From: Piezodorus guildinii
Lineage: Eukaryota; Arthropoda; Insecta; Hemiptera; Pentatomidae
Assembly (NCBI GenBank): GCA_023052935.1
Contig: CM041292.1
Span: forward strand, 43,360,139 to 43,424,138
Length of the DNA: 64,000 bases
Reading direction: 5' to 3'
Shown here one piece after another: positions 47,939 to 59,219 of this stretch. The notes under the pieces are model-generated. The model worked only from the letters and a program-made list of their open reading frames with translations, made no database searches and was not told where the DNA came from. The position numbers were made by a program, and so were the translations under genes. Numbering within the stretch: the first letter of the stretch is position 1; every line of letters starts with the position of its first letter.

Positions 47939-49124
47939 AGTAGTAGGCTTCTTTGGAAATCTTCATGTCTGGGAGTTGGTGCTTAACTATTTCCGAAGAC
48001 CCGTTGGTCATTATTAGAGACTTTTCAGGGTTCAATATCAGACCATGGAGAGAGCTCTTTTCTTTTAGTTCATTAACCATTATGACGAGTTCATCCTCCG
48101 AACTTGCTATTAGGACTACGTCATCCGCGAATTTCAATGAATTTAGCTTCGTTCCATTGATAGAGATTCCCATATCTTCCCAATCTAGGGCTTCGAAGAT
48201 TCGTTCTAATTCTGAAAGGAAAATGGTTGGTGATAGTGGGTCTCCCTGCCTAACTCCTTTCCTAATCGGAAATGTATTGCCTTTCCTTTCCATTTCTATA
48301 TATCCTTTGTTATCAGTGTACATCTCTTCTATTAGTTGGACATACCCTTTGTCTATTCCTCTACGTTCCAATGCTGTCCCTATATTATTGTGATGTATAC
48401 TATCAAACGCTTTCTTGAAATCTAGGAATCCCAAATATATTGTGAAATTATATTCGTTCGCTTTCTCTATCAACTGGTTTATTGTAAACAGATGGTCTAT
48501 TACTGACATGTTCTTTCTAAATCCTGCTTGATCTTTTGGAAGGCTTTCGTCTATTGTTTTAAGTATTCTAGTATTTATTATTTTAGAAAAGAGCTTGCAA
48601 AGGTTGGAGCAAATTGAAATGGGACGGTAGTTATTGATATTTTTTCTGTCACCCTTCTTATGAATTAGAATTATCTTTGACATTTTCCATTCATGTGGTA
48701 TTTCTTTTTTCTTAAGAATTTCGTTAAAGACAAAACAGATTATCCTATTTAAGTTATCACCTCCGGATTTCAGAACTTCGTTCGTTATTCCGTCTTCTCC
48801 AGGGCATTTGTTATTTTTTAAATTTTTCGTAGCTGCTTCTACTTCATTTTCCATTATTGGTAATATCGTATAATTTGTTTCATCGTTCTTCTTTTTTATT
48901 TTGGTTAGGTATTTATCTGAAGAGTACAATTCCTTAAAGAAATCTGAAATCGAATCTATGATCTCTTACCTATTGCTTTCCATGACTCCTTTCTTGTTTT
49001 CTAAATTTGTAATCCAGAATTTATCCTCGTTTAGTTCGTTTCTAATCCTTTTTATTGATCTACTATTGCTAAGTATATCAACCATTCGTTGTTCTTTAAA
49101 TGATCTTAAGTCTCTTAAGTTTCT
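47939..49124 (-). pseudogene. Reverse transcriptase domain of the RTE-like ORF2
   Basis: Open from 48,929 to the insert junction. RT motifs in order: KNNKCPGEDGITNEVLK, HKKGDRKNINNYRPISICSN, DQAGFRKNMSVIDHLF, GFLDFKKAFDSIHH, GVRQGDPLSPTIF, LKFADDVVLIASS (catalytic Asp pair) and NPEKSLIM. An in-frame TAA near 48,965 and a frameshift at about 49,125 separate it from the endonuclease. At the low end (47,945) KEAYYYY runs into the composite insert. Confidence 0.9.
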
Positions 49125-50264
49125 TTAAATGATATGGTGCCTGATTAGTTTATTTAGGTGGGACTTATTGGAATTAGGTGAGTTTGAAATCGATATTTTT
49201 CTTTTTTCTATCAGTTGTAATGTAGTCTCGGACAATTTTGAGCGATAATCCTTGGGTTTGTATGATTTTAATTTAGCCTGAGTAGATGCTTCCTGAATTC
49301 TGTTTCTAATATCTATATACAATTCTTGGATATCATTGTGTTTTATGTTTTCAATATATCTTCTTATTTCTTCCATCTTCTTATGCAGACATTCGGTATT
49401 TATGTTTCTTACAACTGGTGTGGAGTAAAAAGGTCTGCTTTTCTTCATTTTATCCAGTCTTAGGGTGGTCCTGATCATTCTATGGTCTGAGTTGAAATTT
49501 ATATTTGACAATACCTCGCAGTTTTTAATTATGTCAATTTTGTTACTTACGATATAATCTATTTCAAATTTCGATCCTGTAGGAGACTTCCAGGTCCATT
49601 TGTTTTTTATTTTCTTTTTGTAAAAACTATTTAATATTTTAAGCCTATTGCTATGAGCGAAGTTGATGATGCGATCACCGCCGTCGTTACGCTGGCCGAA
49701 CCATGATTTCCCCATGATGGATTCTTCTCCCGGTCTGTACTTCCCCACTCGACCGTTCCAGTCTCCCATAACTAACAGAGTGTTCTTAGGGCCAACTTTT
49801 AGTTCATCTACAGTATTTTGTAATTCCTCGTAGAATTTTTCTTTTTCGTTCATTGTTGAGGAAGCTGTTGGAGCGTAGACCTGAATAATAAATAGACTTT
49901 TATTATTAGCTATTTCTATAATTAACACAGCTATTCTTGAATTGACCTCTTGGAAATCTATTATTTTTTTACAAAGTTTTTTGTTTACTAAAAATCCCAC
50001 TCCAGCTAAACCTTTGTCCGAATGAGTATGGATGAGTAGCATACCATCTTTAATTTCTGTGATTGTTTTAATTTTTCGCCTCGTTTCCGCGAGACCGATT
50101 ACATCCCACTTTAATTTCTCAATCGCCAACTTAAGTTCTGCCACTCTATCTTCTTCCAAAAGAGTTCTTACGTTAAATGTACATACTCGTATCTCATTAT
50201 TATTTTTTACCTTATCCTTAGCCGATTTATTACCTAGTGAAATTCCTTTTTGCCTTGTTTTTTG
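49125..50264 (-). pseudogene. APE endonuclease part of the RTE-like ORF2
   Basis: A frame of 379 codons plus stop with apurinic/apyrimidinic endonuclease motifs: VCTFNVRTL, GLAETRR (Glu), FIIQVYAPTA, VMGDWNGRVG (Asp, Asn), DYIVS and NSDHRMIRT (His). The first ATG-free part (50,264-50,160) reads directly on from ORF1 through a single TAG. This domain nicks target DNA for target-primed reverse transcription in related elements. It ends at a stop after LIRHHII, where a frameshift leads to the RT domain. Confidence 0.9.
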
Positions 50265-51044
50265 CTATGTTTTATTATTTTCGTACTGTTTTGTTTCTGT
50301 ATTTTTCGATATTTGGTCGAATTCTAAACGAGATGTACCAGCTTGATTTCCATTATTAAAGTAACGATCAAGACTACTTACCCTAGGTTTAATGCTAAAA
50401 GGTGTTTTGTTACTTTTTTTGCTCGGTTTTTTAGAGCCAGGTGAGTTTTCTTCTTTGCTTCTTACTCTTTTCAGGCTGGCATCTTGTTTAGTCTGAATAA
50501 GTTCTTCCAAAGAACATAATTTTCCTTCAAACAGAAGTTTATCATATCTAATGCTTGCTTTATACCCTTGTTCTTTCTTTTCTAATAGATATGGAAATAG
50601 CTCTGCTCGAATTTTTCGCACTTCTACTGGTAGATCTTCTTTAATAACGATGTGATTGTATTCTTCTCTTAATTTTTTCTTGGCTTTTAAAATATCATTT
50701 CTGAGAAGCACGGATGTTAGGCTAACAAGGGAGAGAGATCTAAAGTTTTTCGTTTTTATAGTTCTGATATTGGTTATATCATATAACCTTATATCGCTCA
50801 CTAGAACTTTAAAAATCTGAAATATTTCACGTTCTTTATCTCTCCAATTCTCGGATTTTAAGCCTGAAATTATCACGTTCTTTTTTCTCTCTTGATCAAT
50901 TATTTTTTCAATTTTGGATATTCTAGAATTATTTTCTTCCCGATCACGGTCGCTGTTTTCTATTATTTGATTTATTTTCTGGTTTAAGACGTCCAGAGTT
51001 AAAAGTTTTTTGAGAATTTCGTCTAGTTTTTCCCCAGAACTCAT
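50265..51044 (-). CDS. ORF1 of the RTE-like element (coiled coil plus RRM-like)
   Basis: 259 codons, intact. Residues about 1-60 form a heptad-rich coiled coil (LDEILKKLLTLDVLNQKIN through KIEKIID). Residues about 55-170 resemble the RRM/C-terminal domains of L1-type ORF1 proteins (NVIISGLKSENW, VSLTSVLLRNDILKAKKKL, IVIKEDLPVEVRKIRAEL). The C-terminus is basic and low-complexity. It would bind element RNA. It ends with TAG, and the downstream endonuclease is in the same frame. Confidence 0.8.
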   Translation of the reverse strand: MSSGEKLDEILKKLLTLDVLNQKINQIIENSDRDREENNSRISKIEKIIDQERKKNVIISGLKSENWRDKEREIFQIFKVLVSDIRLYDITNIRTIKTKNFRSLSLVSLTSVLLRNDILKAKKKLREEYNHIVIKEDLPVEVRKIRAELFPYLLEKKEQGYKASIRYDKLLFEGKLCSLEELIQTKQDASLKRVRSKEENSPGSKKPSKKSNKTPFSIKPRVSSLDRYFNNGNQAGTSRLEFDQISKNTETKQYENNKT

Positions 51045-51366
51045 TTTTGTTTATTTGTTTATAACCTTAGTAGTAAATAGTACGTACCTTGTTACAAAAA
51101 GCCAGCTGATCGGGAGGCTTGTGGTGGGGGTCGGCCGGTCTTCGCTTGCACACTGATAACAAGGCCAATTCACCAGTAATAGTACAATCAATTTATTCTT
51201 ATTACTGCCAAAGTATTGATCCAATTCAGATAAAATTTCACCGACTTGTTCACTAATACACAATCTACAACTAGGACAAATTTCACTTAAAACGGTGTAG
51301 AATTTCGAAATAGATACACGAACGATATAGAGGTGTTGTTCTGTCCACGGCTGCCGAGCAACTCCC

Positions 51367-51485
51367 ATTGAAAAAAAATAAGAAGCTATAAATTAGTTAC
51401 AGAGGAAATTAATAAATCTTAACGAAGAGATTCATTTAGTCTGAATATAGAAAATACCTATTATATGTCTTCAAAGATTATAGCA
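51367..51485 (+). repeat. Repeat family G, right half, starting with target-site duplication
   Basis: Starts with ATTGAAAAAAAA (51,367-51,378), then AAGAAGCTATAAATTAGTTA and GAATATAGAAAATACCTA, continuing the copy interrupted at 46,163. Confidence 0.8.
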
Positions 51486-51589
51486 CATAAAAAAAAAAAA
51501 TGATCGAAAAATTTATTACTAAGTATTTTTTTAAATATTTAGTATACTATATAAATAATACTGTATAAATAACTTTAACTTTAACGGTG

Positions 51590-51870
51590 TATGGGTCATC
51601 TAGTAGAAGTATCATAGCATCATTCTATGCCCAAAATCGCTAGTTTAAAGCCGGACAAAGGACCTATGGTTATTTAAAGGGAGTCAAAAATAATTGGTCA
51701 TGTCGTCCTTCTCTAGTGACGTAAAATGTAGGTCCCAAGCCTGCACAATCGCAGGTACTCATTAAAATTTCGTATCCTTATTAAACTTGGACAAAGCAAA
51801 CTTCAGGACTGCCATTGTCATTTATCTGCCGATTACCAATACCGAAAAATTGCATGAATAAGCAACAAAC
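51590..51870 (+). repeat. SINE family 1, copy 6 (diverged)
   Basis: Same block order as other copies (CATAGCATCATTCTATGCCC head, GTTTAAAGCC at the B-box position, ACGTAAAATG, GCATGAATAAGCAACAAACAAA tail) with many substitutions. Confidence 0.7.
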
Positions 51871-52029
51871 AAAACTAATAGTAAAAGTAAAAAACATTCT
51901 ATTCAGTTACAGAGAAGCGTATGAAATATTTTAAGAGCAGACATTATTAAATCAACTAATAATCTAAATGTATGGTTGTTTTTTCAGGCTCTAGTATCTT
52001 TTAATATTTTATTAGTTATGTATTAATTA

Positions 52030-52125
52030 TTCGAGATCCCTATCCTAATTAAACCTGAATAAGCAAAATTTAGTACTGTCACTAAAGCATCCTCCGATTA
52101 GCAACAGTAGCATAAAGTATTATGT
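52030..52125 (+). repeat. SINE family 1, copy 7 (3' part only)
   Basis: Contains GATCCCTATCCTAATTAAAC and CCGATTAGCAACAGTAGCAT, the 3' half of the SINE. Confidence 0.7.
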
Positions 52126-52639
52126 ATATATCACCATATTATCCAGCTAAGAAACACTCCTGTATTATTTCTTTATTTCGTTTAAACGAATATAAAAACG
52201 AACAAATTTAACGATGCATTTTAATTTTATTCCCGATTCTTTTCAACTCAAAAAATGTTATTTACAAGTAATTTTTAGGAAAAGTACATACATGGCTGAA
52301 ATTGTTACAAAGAGCTAAATGTGCCCCTTCATAAAATTATATTTCAAAATCGATAGTTTCCTAGTAAAATGAAATGAATCAAATGGTTAATAAAATTAAT
52401 TCTACAATAAAATGAGTCTCGATTACATTTTGGTTATTCAGCACATAAATGTCAATCGGATGAATGTATATAGTCAAGAACTAAATGAACTCATTGCGAA
52501 CCCTTTGATATAATTTTTTTACTTCTACTCAGGTAGTTCTAAAATAAACAATAAAGTGAACGGCATTCTATCATTTCTTAAATTTTAATATTACAATTGA
52601 ATGACAGTGAAAATTCCTTAAGTATCTTAGCCGTTATAT

Positions 52640-53010
52640 TCCACGAATGCCAGGCAATTTCTGCCTCCACCAAATGGTGTACTTATTAGAATCATGTCGC
52701 GATGAATAAGAATTAACGCCTGAGATCAATTATATCCACATGAGGGGGTCGTCTGTAAGAGGAATTTCTTCTGTAGGTTTTTTCCTACTCATCCTTACAA
52801 AGACATCCTTGCAGAGGTCTTCATACCTGTCTTCTTCTGACGCCCGATAAGGACTCTGACAGCTGAGTGGTGGCCGGTGAAAGAACGGCGGAGGACAGAG
52901 CCAAAAATGTCTCGGTTTTTGCTTTTTAAAAAGAAGTCCTGCCTCGTCGGAGAAGCCGAGGTTCAACGCCTCTCATTACAATATCCTATAAATAAGACTA
53001 ATCACTTCTG
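52640..53010. other. GC-elevated island with 78-codon minus frame
   Basis: The minus-strand ORF at 52,730-52,966 (MNLGFSDEAGLLFKKQ ... EEDRYEDLCKDVFVRMSRKK) has charged, protein-like composition but no recognised domain and no clear splice sites. It may be non-coding. Confidence 0.3.
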
Positions 53011-53589
53011 ACCCGTTGAGATGTGAATGGCTTGTCGAGGACTGGGATGGAAGAAAAACTGACCAGCGGTCCAATAAGTAATTTATCCAAGTCCAGTACT
53101 CCTTCTAGTACATATAATAAATACTCATAATTCTGAAGAAATAAACGGTTAAAGTGATACTTTGTTTGAACTAACTTATTTAATTATTTTTTAATTTTTC
53201 AATATTGTGATTTTTTTCTTCTTAATTTATGTTTAATGTATTTTATTGATTGGCAAATAATACAATGTAGTATATCAGATGTAAATTTTTCTTCGATTAT
53301 TTTGGTCTAACAACAACTATATTTTCCTTTTAATTATATATCGAAATTTTTCAATTGTATTGATACAATACAATAAGCATTGTATTGTATTTTTAAATCT
53401 ATTAAATGAATTATCATCATTTGGAACTAATTTATATTTAACGATTCTAACCGAAAAAAAAATAAAATAGCAATTAATATTTAGAAACCAATAATTGTGT
53501 TAAAAAAAGAAGAAACAAAAAAGAAACGTTTAAACACACTAATATTACCTAAATAATTCTAACAGAGCATGAGGTTATGTTAATCAATT

Positions 53590-53905
53590 AATAGGTTGAG
53601 CTTAGATGAACTTTACTAGAGACTTTAACGGGAGGTTAGGTAGGATAAATAGCCCGATAAAGCAATAGCAGCGCCGGAGGCCTTGATGAGGCGCAGTACG
53701 GCACAGAGCGGGCAAAAAGAAAAAGACGAAGAACGGCAAAAATAGAACAAGGCGAGTAAATATTTTGAAAGGGCCGCCCGGGGCCTCTAAATAACTAGCT
53801 CCGGTCCTCTCATGAGTGGATGGCCTCTCTTCTCTCCCACGGGCTTCCAGGTTAATCAGCCTAGTTTAGATAATACTTGAGTTGTCCAAGCCTAGTGAAC
53901 GTAGC
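53590..53905. other. GC-elevated non-coding island
   Basis: About 300 bp of mixed composition, with GCAGCGCCGG and GGGCCGCCCGGGGCC blocks. No ORF; candidate non-coding element. Confidence 0.3.
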
Positions 53906-53964
53906 TAGCCTTTTTTATCTTCTCTTTTCTTTATATAAAAATTATGTCGCTATTCTTGCTTTCC

Positions 53965-54320
53965 GCGAACTCTTTCTAAACGGAAGACGGATTTTGAATT
54001 CGGTTTCCCCTTTCATTTAAGGCATTTTGTTCTGATGATTAATATTAACAATACATTGAAATAATGTTTTTCTTTAAATGAAAAATTATTTTTTATAGTC
54101 ATCAAAAATTCATTCATATTATATGAGTAAGAATATAGATGCATAATATACCGTTAGAAAGAGTCAAGATTTTAGAAAAATTAATTTGCAACAAAAAAGG
54201 TACTATTTATTTGTAATTGATGGGAAGGTAGAGGTGATTCAGTGTTGACAACGTACAGTATCGTACATGTTATATTTGTCCATACAGTTCGCAAGATTTA
54301 AGAAAAACATTGCTTGCCAA
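53965..54320 (+). repeat. Dispersed repeat family E, copy 2
   Basis: Colinear with 13,805-14,250 (GACGGATTTTGA, ATCAAAAATTCATTC, TAATATACCGTTAGAAAGAG, GTACAGTATC). The ACCTACCT expansion of copy 1 is absent. Confidence 0.6.
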
Positions 54321-54559
54321 TTGGTTAAAAACTTGTTAAAATAAATAGAAAATTGTTGTGTATAAACTAACTTTGCAAACAGATGTTTCACAGTAAACTA
54401 AGTGCGATTCCAATGGGAACTAATATTTTTTTTTTATTTATTGTAATTTTGTAATTTACAACTGTATTAAAAAACACAATGAGTAAATATGTAGTATGAA
54501 GAAAAGTCATGAAAAAACTTAAAAAGAACCACCCAGTGGTGGCGCTTCACTAGCTATTT

Positions 54560-54990
54560 TAAGGCAGTAGGTCTCGAGGCCACCTTCTTTTCGATTGCCT
54601 CGAAGGTTATCAGGGATATCTAAGCAAGATAAATTACGGACAAGTGGGTTCGTGTGGGCAGGGAGTTTAGAATGAAAAGAGGTGTATCTATCACGGTCTA
54701 TGTCTGCAACAAATGGGATGATTAGATCATTATGAAGGAGTTGATTTTTGACAAAATAAGGGGCATTCAGGATTTGGCGAAGGATTTTTTATTGTAAGGA
54801 TCGGATGCGGGAGGAATTTGATGGTTTAGTAGAGGCCCAAAGCTCGATTCCATATGTCCAACTAAGTCTGATAATAGTGATGTAAATATTTTGTAATATT
54901 TCTGGAAGTTTTGAACGTTTGCCTAGTAAGTGTTGTAGTAATCGGTATCTTCGAGCAGTTTCTAGTCGTTTCAGTCTTATGTGAGGGTGA
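54560..54990 (-). pseudogene. Jockey family-2 LINE fragment, longest
   Basis: The minus strand covers a longer part of the ORF2 end than the 1.6-kb copy. It includes CTCTACTAAACCATCAAATT and the DLLE-end region (ATTGCCTCGAAGGTTATCAG on plus). Frames are broken. Confidence 0.65.
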
Positions 54991-55139
54991 AACTAAATTG
55001 AAGTTATAAATTCAGAAAATGGAGTTGATAGTTTATTTGGACCATTTTCTCCCAAAGCATAATATTCTGGAATACCTTTAATAAGAAAATATTTGAGTGT
55101 TTGTGGTAACGTGAGTGTAATATATTAGAGCGATATAGG

Positions 55140-55510
55140 GCATATTACTAAGTTATGCTGACCCATGGGCGACCAACAGTCATTCAATTCCTACATAACT
55201 CAGCCACTAATCGGTCTCCAGGTATAAACACTAGGACCATCTATCGCTGGAGCGTGCGCAGCGGGCATCGACGTAATGAAACCTGCGCGTTTAATATCCA
55301 GAGTCATCATCACACACTAACTAAATTATATCAGGCCGCTCCAAATGCGCCGATTAATTTGGAAAGCCCATTACAGAAACCGCTCCGAAATGGGAGGCAA
55401 ATTGCGTAATGGGATACCGTGCGCTATGGGAACGCACAAGAAAAAGCCTAATTGGATTAATGCAAAATTATATGCCGCCCTATTAGGCTTTTAAAGGATA
55501 AGCCATTTTG
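55140..55510. other. GC-elevated non-coding island, homeodomain-site rich
   Basis: The densest motif island: GATTAATTTGG, CCATTACAG, GGATTAATGC, TAATTGG and ATGCAAAATTA within 55,350-55,470. The 84-codon frame (55,155-55,409, +) shows no domain. Candidate enhancer. Confidence 0.35.
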
Positions 55511-55959
55511 TTGAAAAATACCATTTGGAAGGATGGTGATTTCGGCACCACTTTAGTCATTCTCCGTTTATCGCCGACAATTAAGCTATTATCACCTGGA
55601 TACCTAATGTTTTTAAGTTAGAACATCAGGTCAGGTATATATCCGCATCTTGTTCACGAGATCGTTATCTCTTTAATATAATCTAACGCAGCTAGTGCTT
55701 ATTCATATTGAAACCATTAGATTTAGCTCAATCTGGAAGGATAATTTAGATATTAATTTGAAAAACATTAATATAAAGAGTTTATTGTAGATTTAAGATA
55801 CAATTTAAAGGAAAAAAAAAAACACATTAAAAAATGTTATTACCCTACGTGATGAATATGTTTTTAATTATTTAAAAAATAATTCAAAACAACAATAATT
55901 CATACAGGCAGCAGGCAAAAATACGTGGTCTTGATTCCTAAATGCATTAAGAAGTTGGA

Positions 55960-56218
55960 AGAGCCTTCTATGCCCAAGATCGCAGGCTTAAACCCCGTAG
56001 ATGGATCTGATGATTATATAAAGGAAGTAAAAAAAAATCCTTGGTCCTTGGGAGGGTTGTAAAATGAACGGTAGTGATTTTGTGCGTTGTACAATGTACA
56101 ATGTTACCAGTTACTCGTTAAAGATTCCTATTCTGATTGAATGGGGATCGGCAAAATTTAGGATCCCCAACGTAGCATCGTAAGTATGTAGTGTTAAATA
56201 AATAAACAAACAAACAAA
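55960..56218 (+). repeat. SINE family 1, copy 8
   Basis: Head GAGCCTTCTATGCCCAAGAT, B-box position GGCTTAAACCCCG, tail GTAGTGTTAAATAAATAAAC then (AAAC)n. One internal duplication GTACAATGTACAATGT. Confidence 0.8.
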
Positions 56219-56219
56219 A

Positions 56220-57165
56220 TTCTTTATTAATTACTTATTATCATACTATGACATTTTATTTTCAAATTGAATGATAATCGAAAGGTATGAATCCTTTCTA
56301 ATGATAGAATATTTATAATGAGTATGAACTTAATGATTTCTCCGATTCTTTTTAAATCTGACGTATTCTTTATTAATAGTTTTCCTGACTCAGCAAAAAA
56401 TTACTAATTTTTGCACTACTGGCCCCAAGATAGTCTTCTATGAAATTTATTTCAGTGATAAATATAATAAGTAACAACAATATTTCAAAAAATAAAAGAA
56501 ATTTTAATTTAATAACAATAAACAGGAAGAAGTAAAATTCAACTGCTTTATTAACTTAAAACAACAACCCCTTTGGTATTAAAGTTCTAATTTATTTTTA
56601 TTTTCTGAATATTATAATTACTTTTAATATTTTATTTAAAATATTGGTTCAATGAAAAAAACAACATATGTATTTTAAAAAATTACTAAAACTCTAGAGC
56701 ATCCGAAAAACATTTATGCTTTTTTCCATTTTAATTATTTACCTATTTTATACTAATGCTAATGAAATGAAAATGGTTAATTATTTCAAATTTGCAAAAT
56801 AAAAAGTACTTCAGGAGATGAGTCAGTCTTGACTGCATTAGCCAACATTAATCGCAGTCTATTTAATGATAAATAATAAAGTTTTGCAGATATTACTGAA
56901 AACGTTGCTGCAACATTCCAGAAATAAATTAATCTAAAATATGAAATTCCGGTTAAGTATGAATTTTTATTTTTGAATAGACACACGTGTTTTTATTTAT
57001 TTTGTCAGTGTTGAGTGTTTGATTCAGAGGATCTTAAAAATATATTTCTACTACAAACTGGAATTCAAAAGTTTTCATAAAAGCATTACTGTCTCTAACA
57101 GTATACTTCTTACATATGTAAGTTGAAGGAAAAAAAAAAAAAAAAAATGATCATATTCTTACTTC
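56220..57165. other. AT-rich stretch, no gene seen
   Basis: AT-rich; nothing recognised. Confidence 0.45.
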
Positions 57166-57169
57166 CAGT

Positions 57170-57450
57170 TGGGTACTTCAGTAGAATCGTTACCGAAATT
57201 CGTCTCAAAATTTCGTTGCATAGAGCAAAATGAACTTGTTCCCGTGGCGACAGAACTCCATATTATCCCCTTTTCGTCTTTTTCTCGGGGAAAGGATAAA
57301 TGTTCGCAGAGGGCCGTAGCTGCCTCCATTTGCTCCTATCAACAACTTTATCGTTTGGAATTAATGTCCTTGCTCTTAAACCCGCTCGCCTGTTTTACAA
57401 GCTCTGTTTTACTTCTGCTCGTGTTTTATTTTAAGTACTGCTCTTGAGTA
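57170..57450. other. GC-elevated segment with 92-codon plus frame
   Basis: The ORF at 57,169-57,447 (starting MGTSVESLPKFVSKF) ends in a hydrophobic stretch (CFTSSVLLLLVFYF). No family match recognised. Probably non-coding island or chance ORF. Confidence 0.25.
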
Positions 57451-57804
57451 GCTGTTGGTTTTTTTAAAAATGAAGAGGCATTTTTATAGGTGCATTTAGG
57501 TTTAAAATGTGAGAAAAAAAGATATTAATACAGCTTAAATTTTTCTACTTTATAAGTGCAATAATCCATCACTGTAGTCGAGACATATTCGGTAATAATC
57601 AACTTATAAGAGAAAAAATCGTTTAGGTACGATTATTTTTCTGCCTGATTGGCAGTGGGGACTTAATTATTATATTAAATAAATATACTTTATAGTTTTT
57701 ACAATACAAATAAAATAATATATTAAGTATTTCCTAGTTTATTTTTTAATGAAAAACTAATTAAAAACCGTTTATCATCATGAGTATATATATATATATA
57801 AAAC

Positions 57805-58065
57805 TGTACCTCTACAACCCATAAAGGGTGTTGAGCTCAGTACATATAGAGAGTCGTGCTGTTTTTGTGCCAACGGCCTATCAATGAGGTGATTAGGCCA
57901 AGATTACACTCAGCCAGATCTATCCGTTTTTGGATATCCACTTACGAGAGAGGCTGAGTCTGCCCCAGTAGGGTCTTCATGACTTTGAGTCGCCCGGCGG
58001 CTGAAATAACAGAATAAATAATATTTTGCCGCGGAATTCGGATCCCGTAAAACAGTCGACTAATG
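57805..58065 (-). repeat. SINE-like family 2, copy
   Basis: Blocks ACAACCCATAAAGGG, GGTGATTAGG, TTTTTGGATATCCACTTA, GAGGCTGAGTCTGCCCCAG and AGTCGCCCGGCGGCTG match 34,372-34,620. The high-coordinate end reads, on minus, GGGATCCGAATTCCGCGG. Confidence 0.6.
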
Positions 58066-58096
58066 ATTTATCGTATAGTGGTATATATTTAGTGGC

Positions 58097-58203
<107 letters not shown>

Positions 58204-58494
58204 GTCAGCAACATTTAAAAAAAACATAAGCAAGGCACTGCCTTAGATCTTTGTCCTCTACTGAGTAATTAGTTTTTAAAATGTACTAACTGGTAGAAAA
58301 ACGAGTGGCAAAATTAATAAAAATTGAACAATTTCTAATGAACTGCCTCCTTAATAATATATGCAAACATTTAATTTTTTTTCTATTTCTAAATTGGACG
58401 AAACTACCTATTATCGTTATTATTATCATAAACAGGGATATTATTACCCCGTCCGATTGAAAATAGCAGTCAAAGACGAAATTAAGGAATGCTG

Positions 58495-58700
58495 AGGTCA
58501 ATCATTTTTGGTCCCGTCACGACTCCCGCCGAATCCAGCGCCTGTTTAATATGCCATAATTTGGCGGGTTAGCAAACATTAATCGTTTTACAGATCCTCC
58601 GAATGCTAATGCAGGCTAGGCCTGTGTTTAGTAGCAGTATCCGAGCAGTTTATGGCCAGCAGTAGTCCTTAGCTCATATATGTGGAAAAGAATAATCAAA
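58495..58700. other. GC-elevated non-coding island
   Basis: Mixed composition; contains CATTAATCG and GCTAATGCAGG. No ORF. Confidence 0.3.
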
Positions 58701-59219
58701 ACTCTCCATTAATGGCTAAATATGGCCATTGTATGAGTTTAATTTTGGCTGCCAAGCATTTCTATAAGATCATTTAAATTATATAAAAAATCTGGTGCGG
58801 GCAACACACAATTGTCACTAACCTCCGTTTTAAAAATCGATTAAAGAATTTTCAAATAGAGTTAGAGATAAAAAATTAGTAAAACTATTAAAGAATTAAT
58901 TAAATTGAATTTCTATAGAACAGTTTTATTAAATAATCAATTTTATTATCATCTACAATAATCAGTTAGTTTTATCGCATTTTTATCACTCTTTATTAAC
59001 TATTACAAGCTTGTGTATTAGATAAGATTTTTTTTTCTAAAATCTTTAGCTTTCCAACGTTACATTACACATGTGTATTACTGTTTTTATGTTCAAAAAC
59101 GAATAATTGTATTAAAAAAATATTTTTTCAGTTTTCTTCTTTAGTAGCTTTTCAAATTTGCGCAACTTGCGTATTTAGCTGTTATTTATCAATGCTAACA
59201 AGATAATAAATTTATTTTT

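Larger units (their letters stand above)
46164..51366 (-). mobile_element. Full-length RTE-like non-LTR retrotransposon, nested and interrupted
   Basis: Minus-oriented element of about 5.2 kb including a 1,051-bp foreign insert (native length about 4.15 kb). Its 3' end is a TTA microsatellite (46,166-46,187 on plus). Its 5' end is at 51,366, next to the duplicated ATTGAAAAAAAA. ORF1 (coiled coil plus RRM-like) is followed by an APE endonuclease / RT polyprotein. The 3' microsatellite tail and C-terminal motifs fit the RTE-like group, but the clade is not certain. It inserted into repeat family G. Confidence 0.9.

Noticed and set aside
55155..55409. 84-codon plus-strand ORF as a possible gene
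   Set aside because: It lies in a GC island where longer open frames are expected by chance. No domain, splice signal or neighbouring exon was seen.
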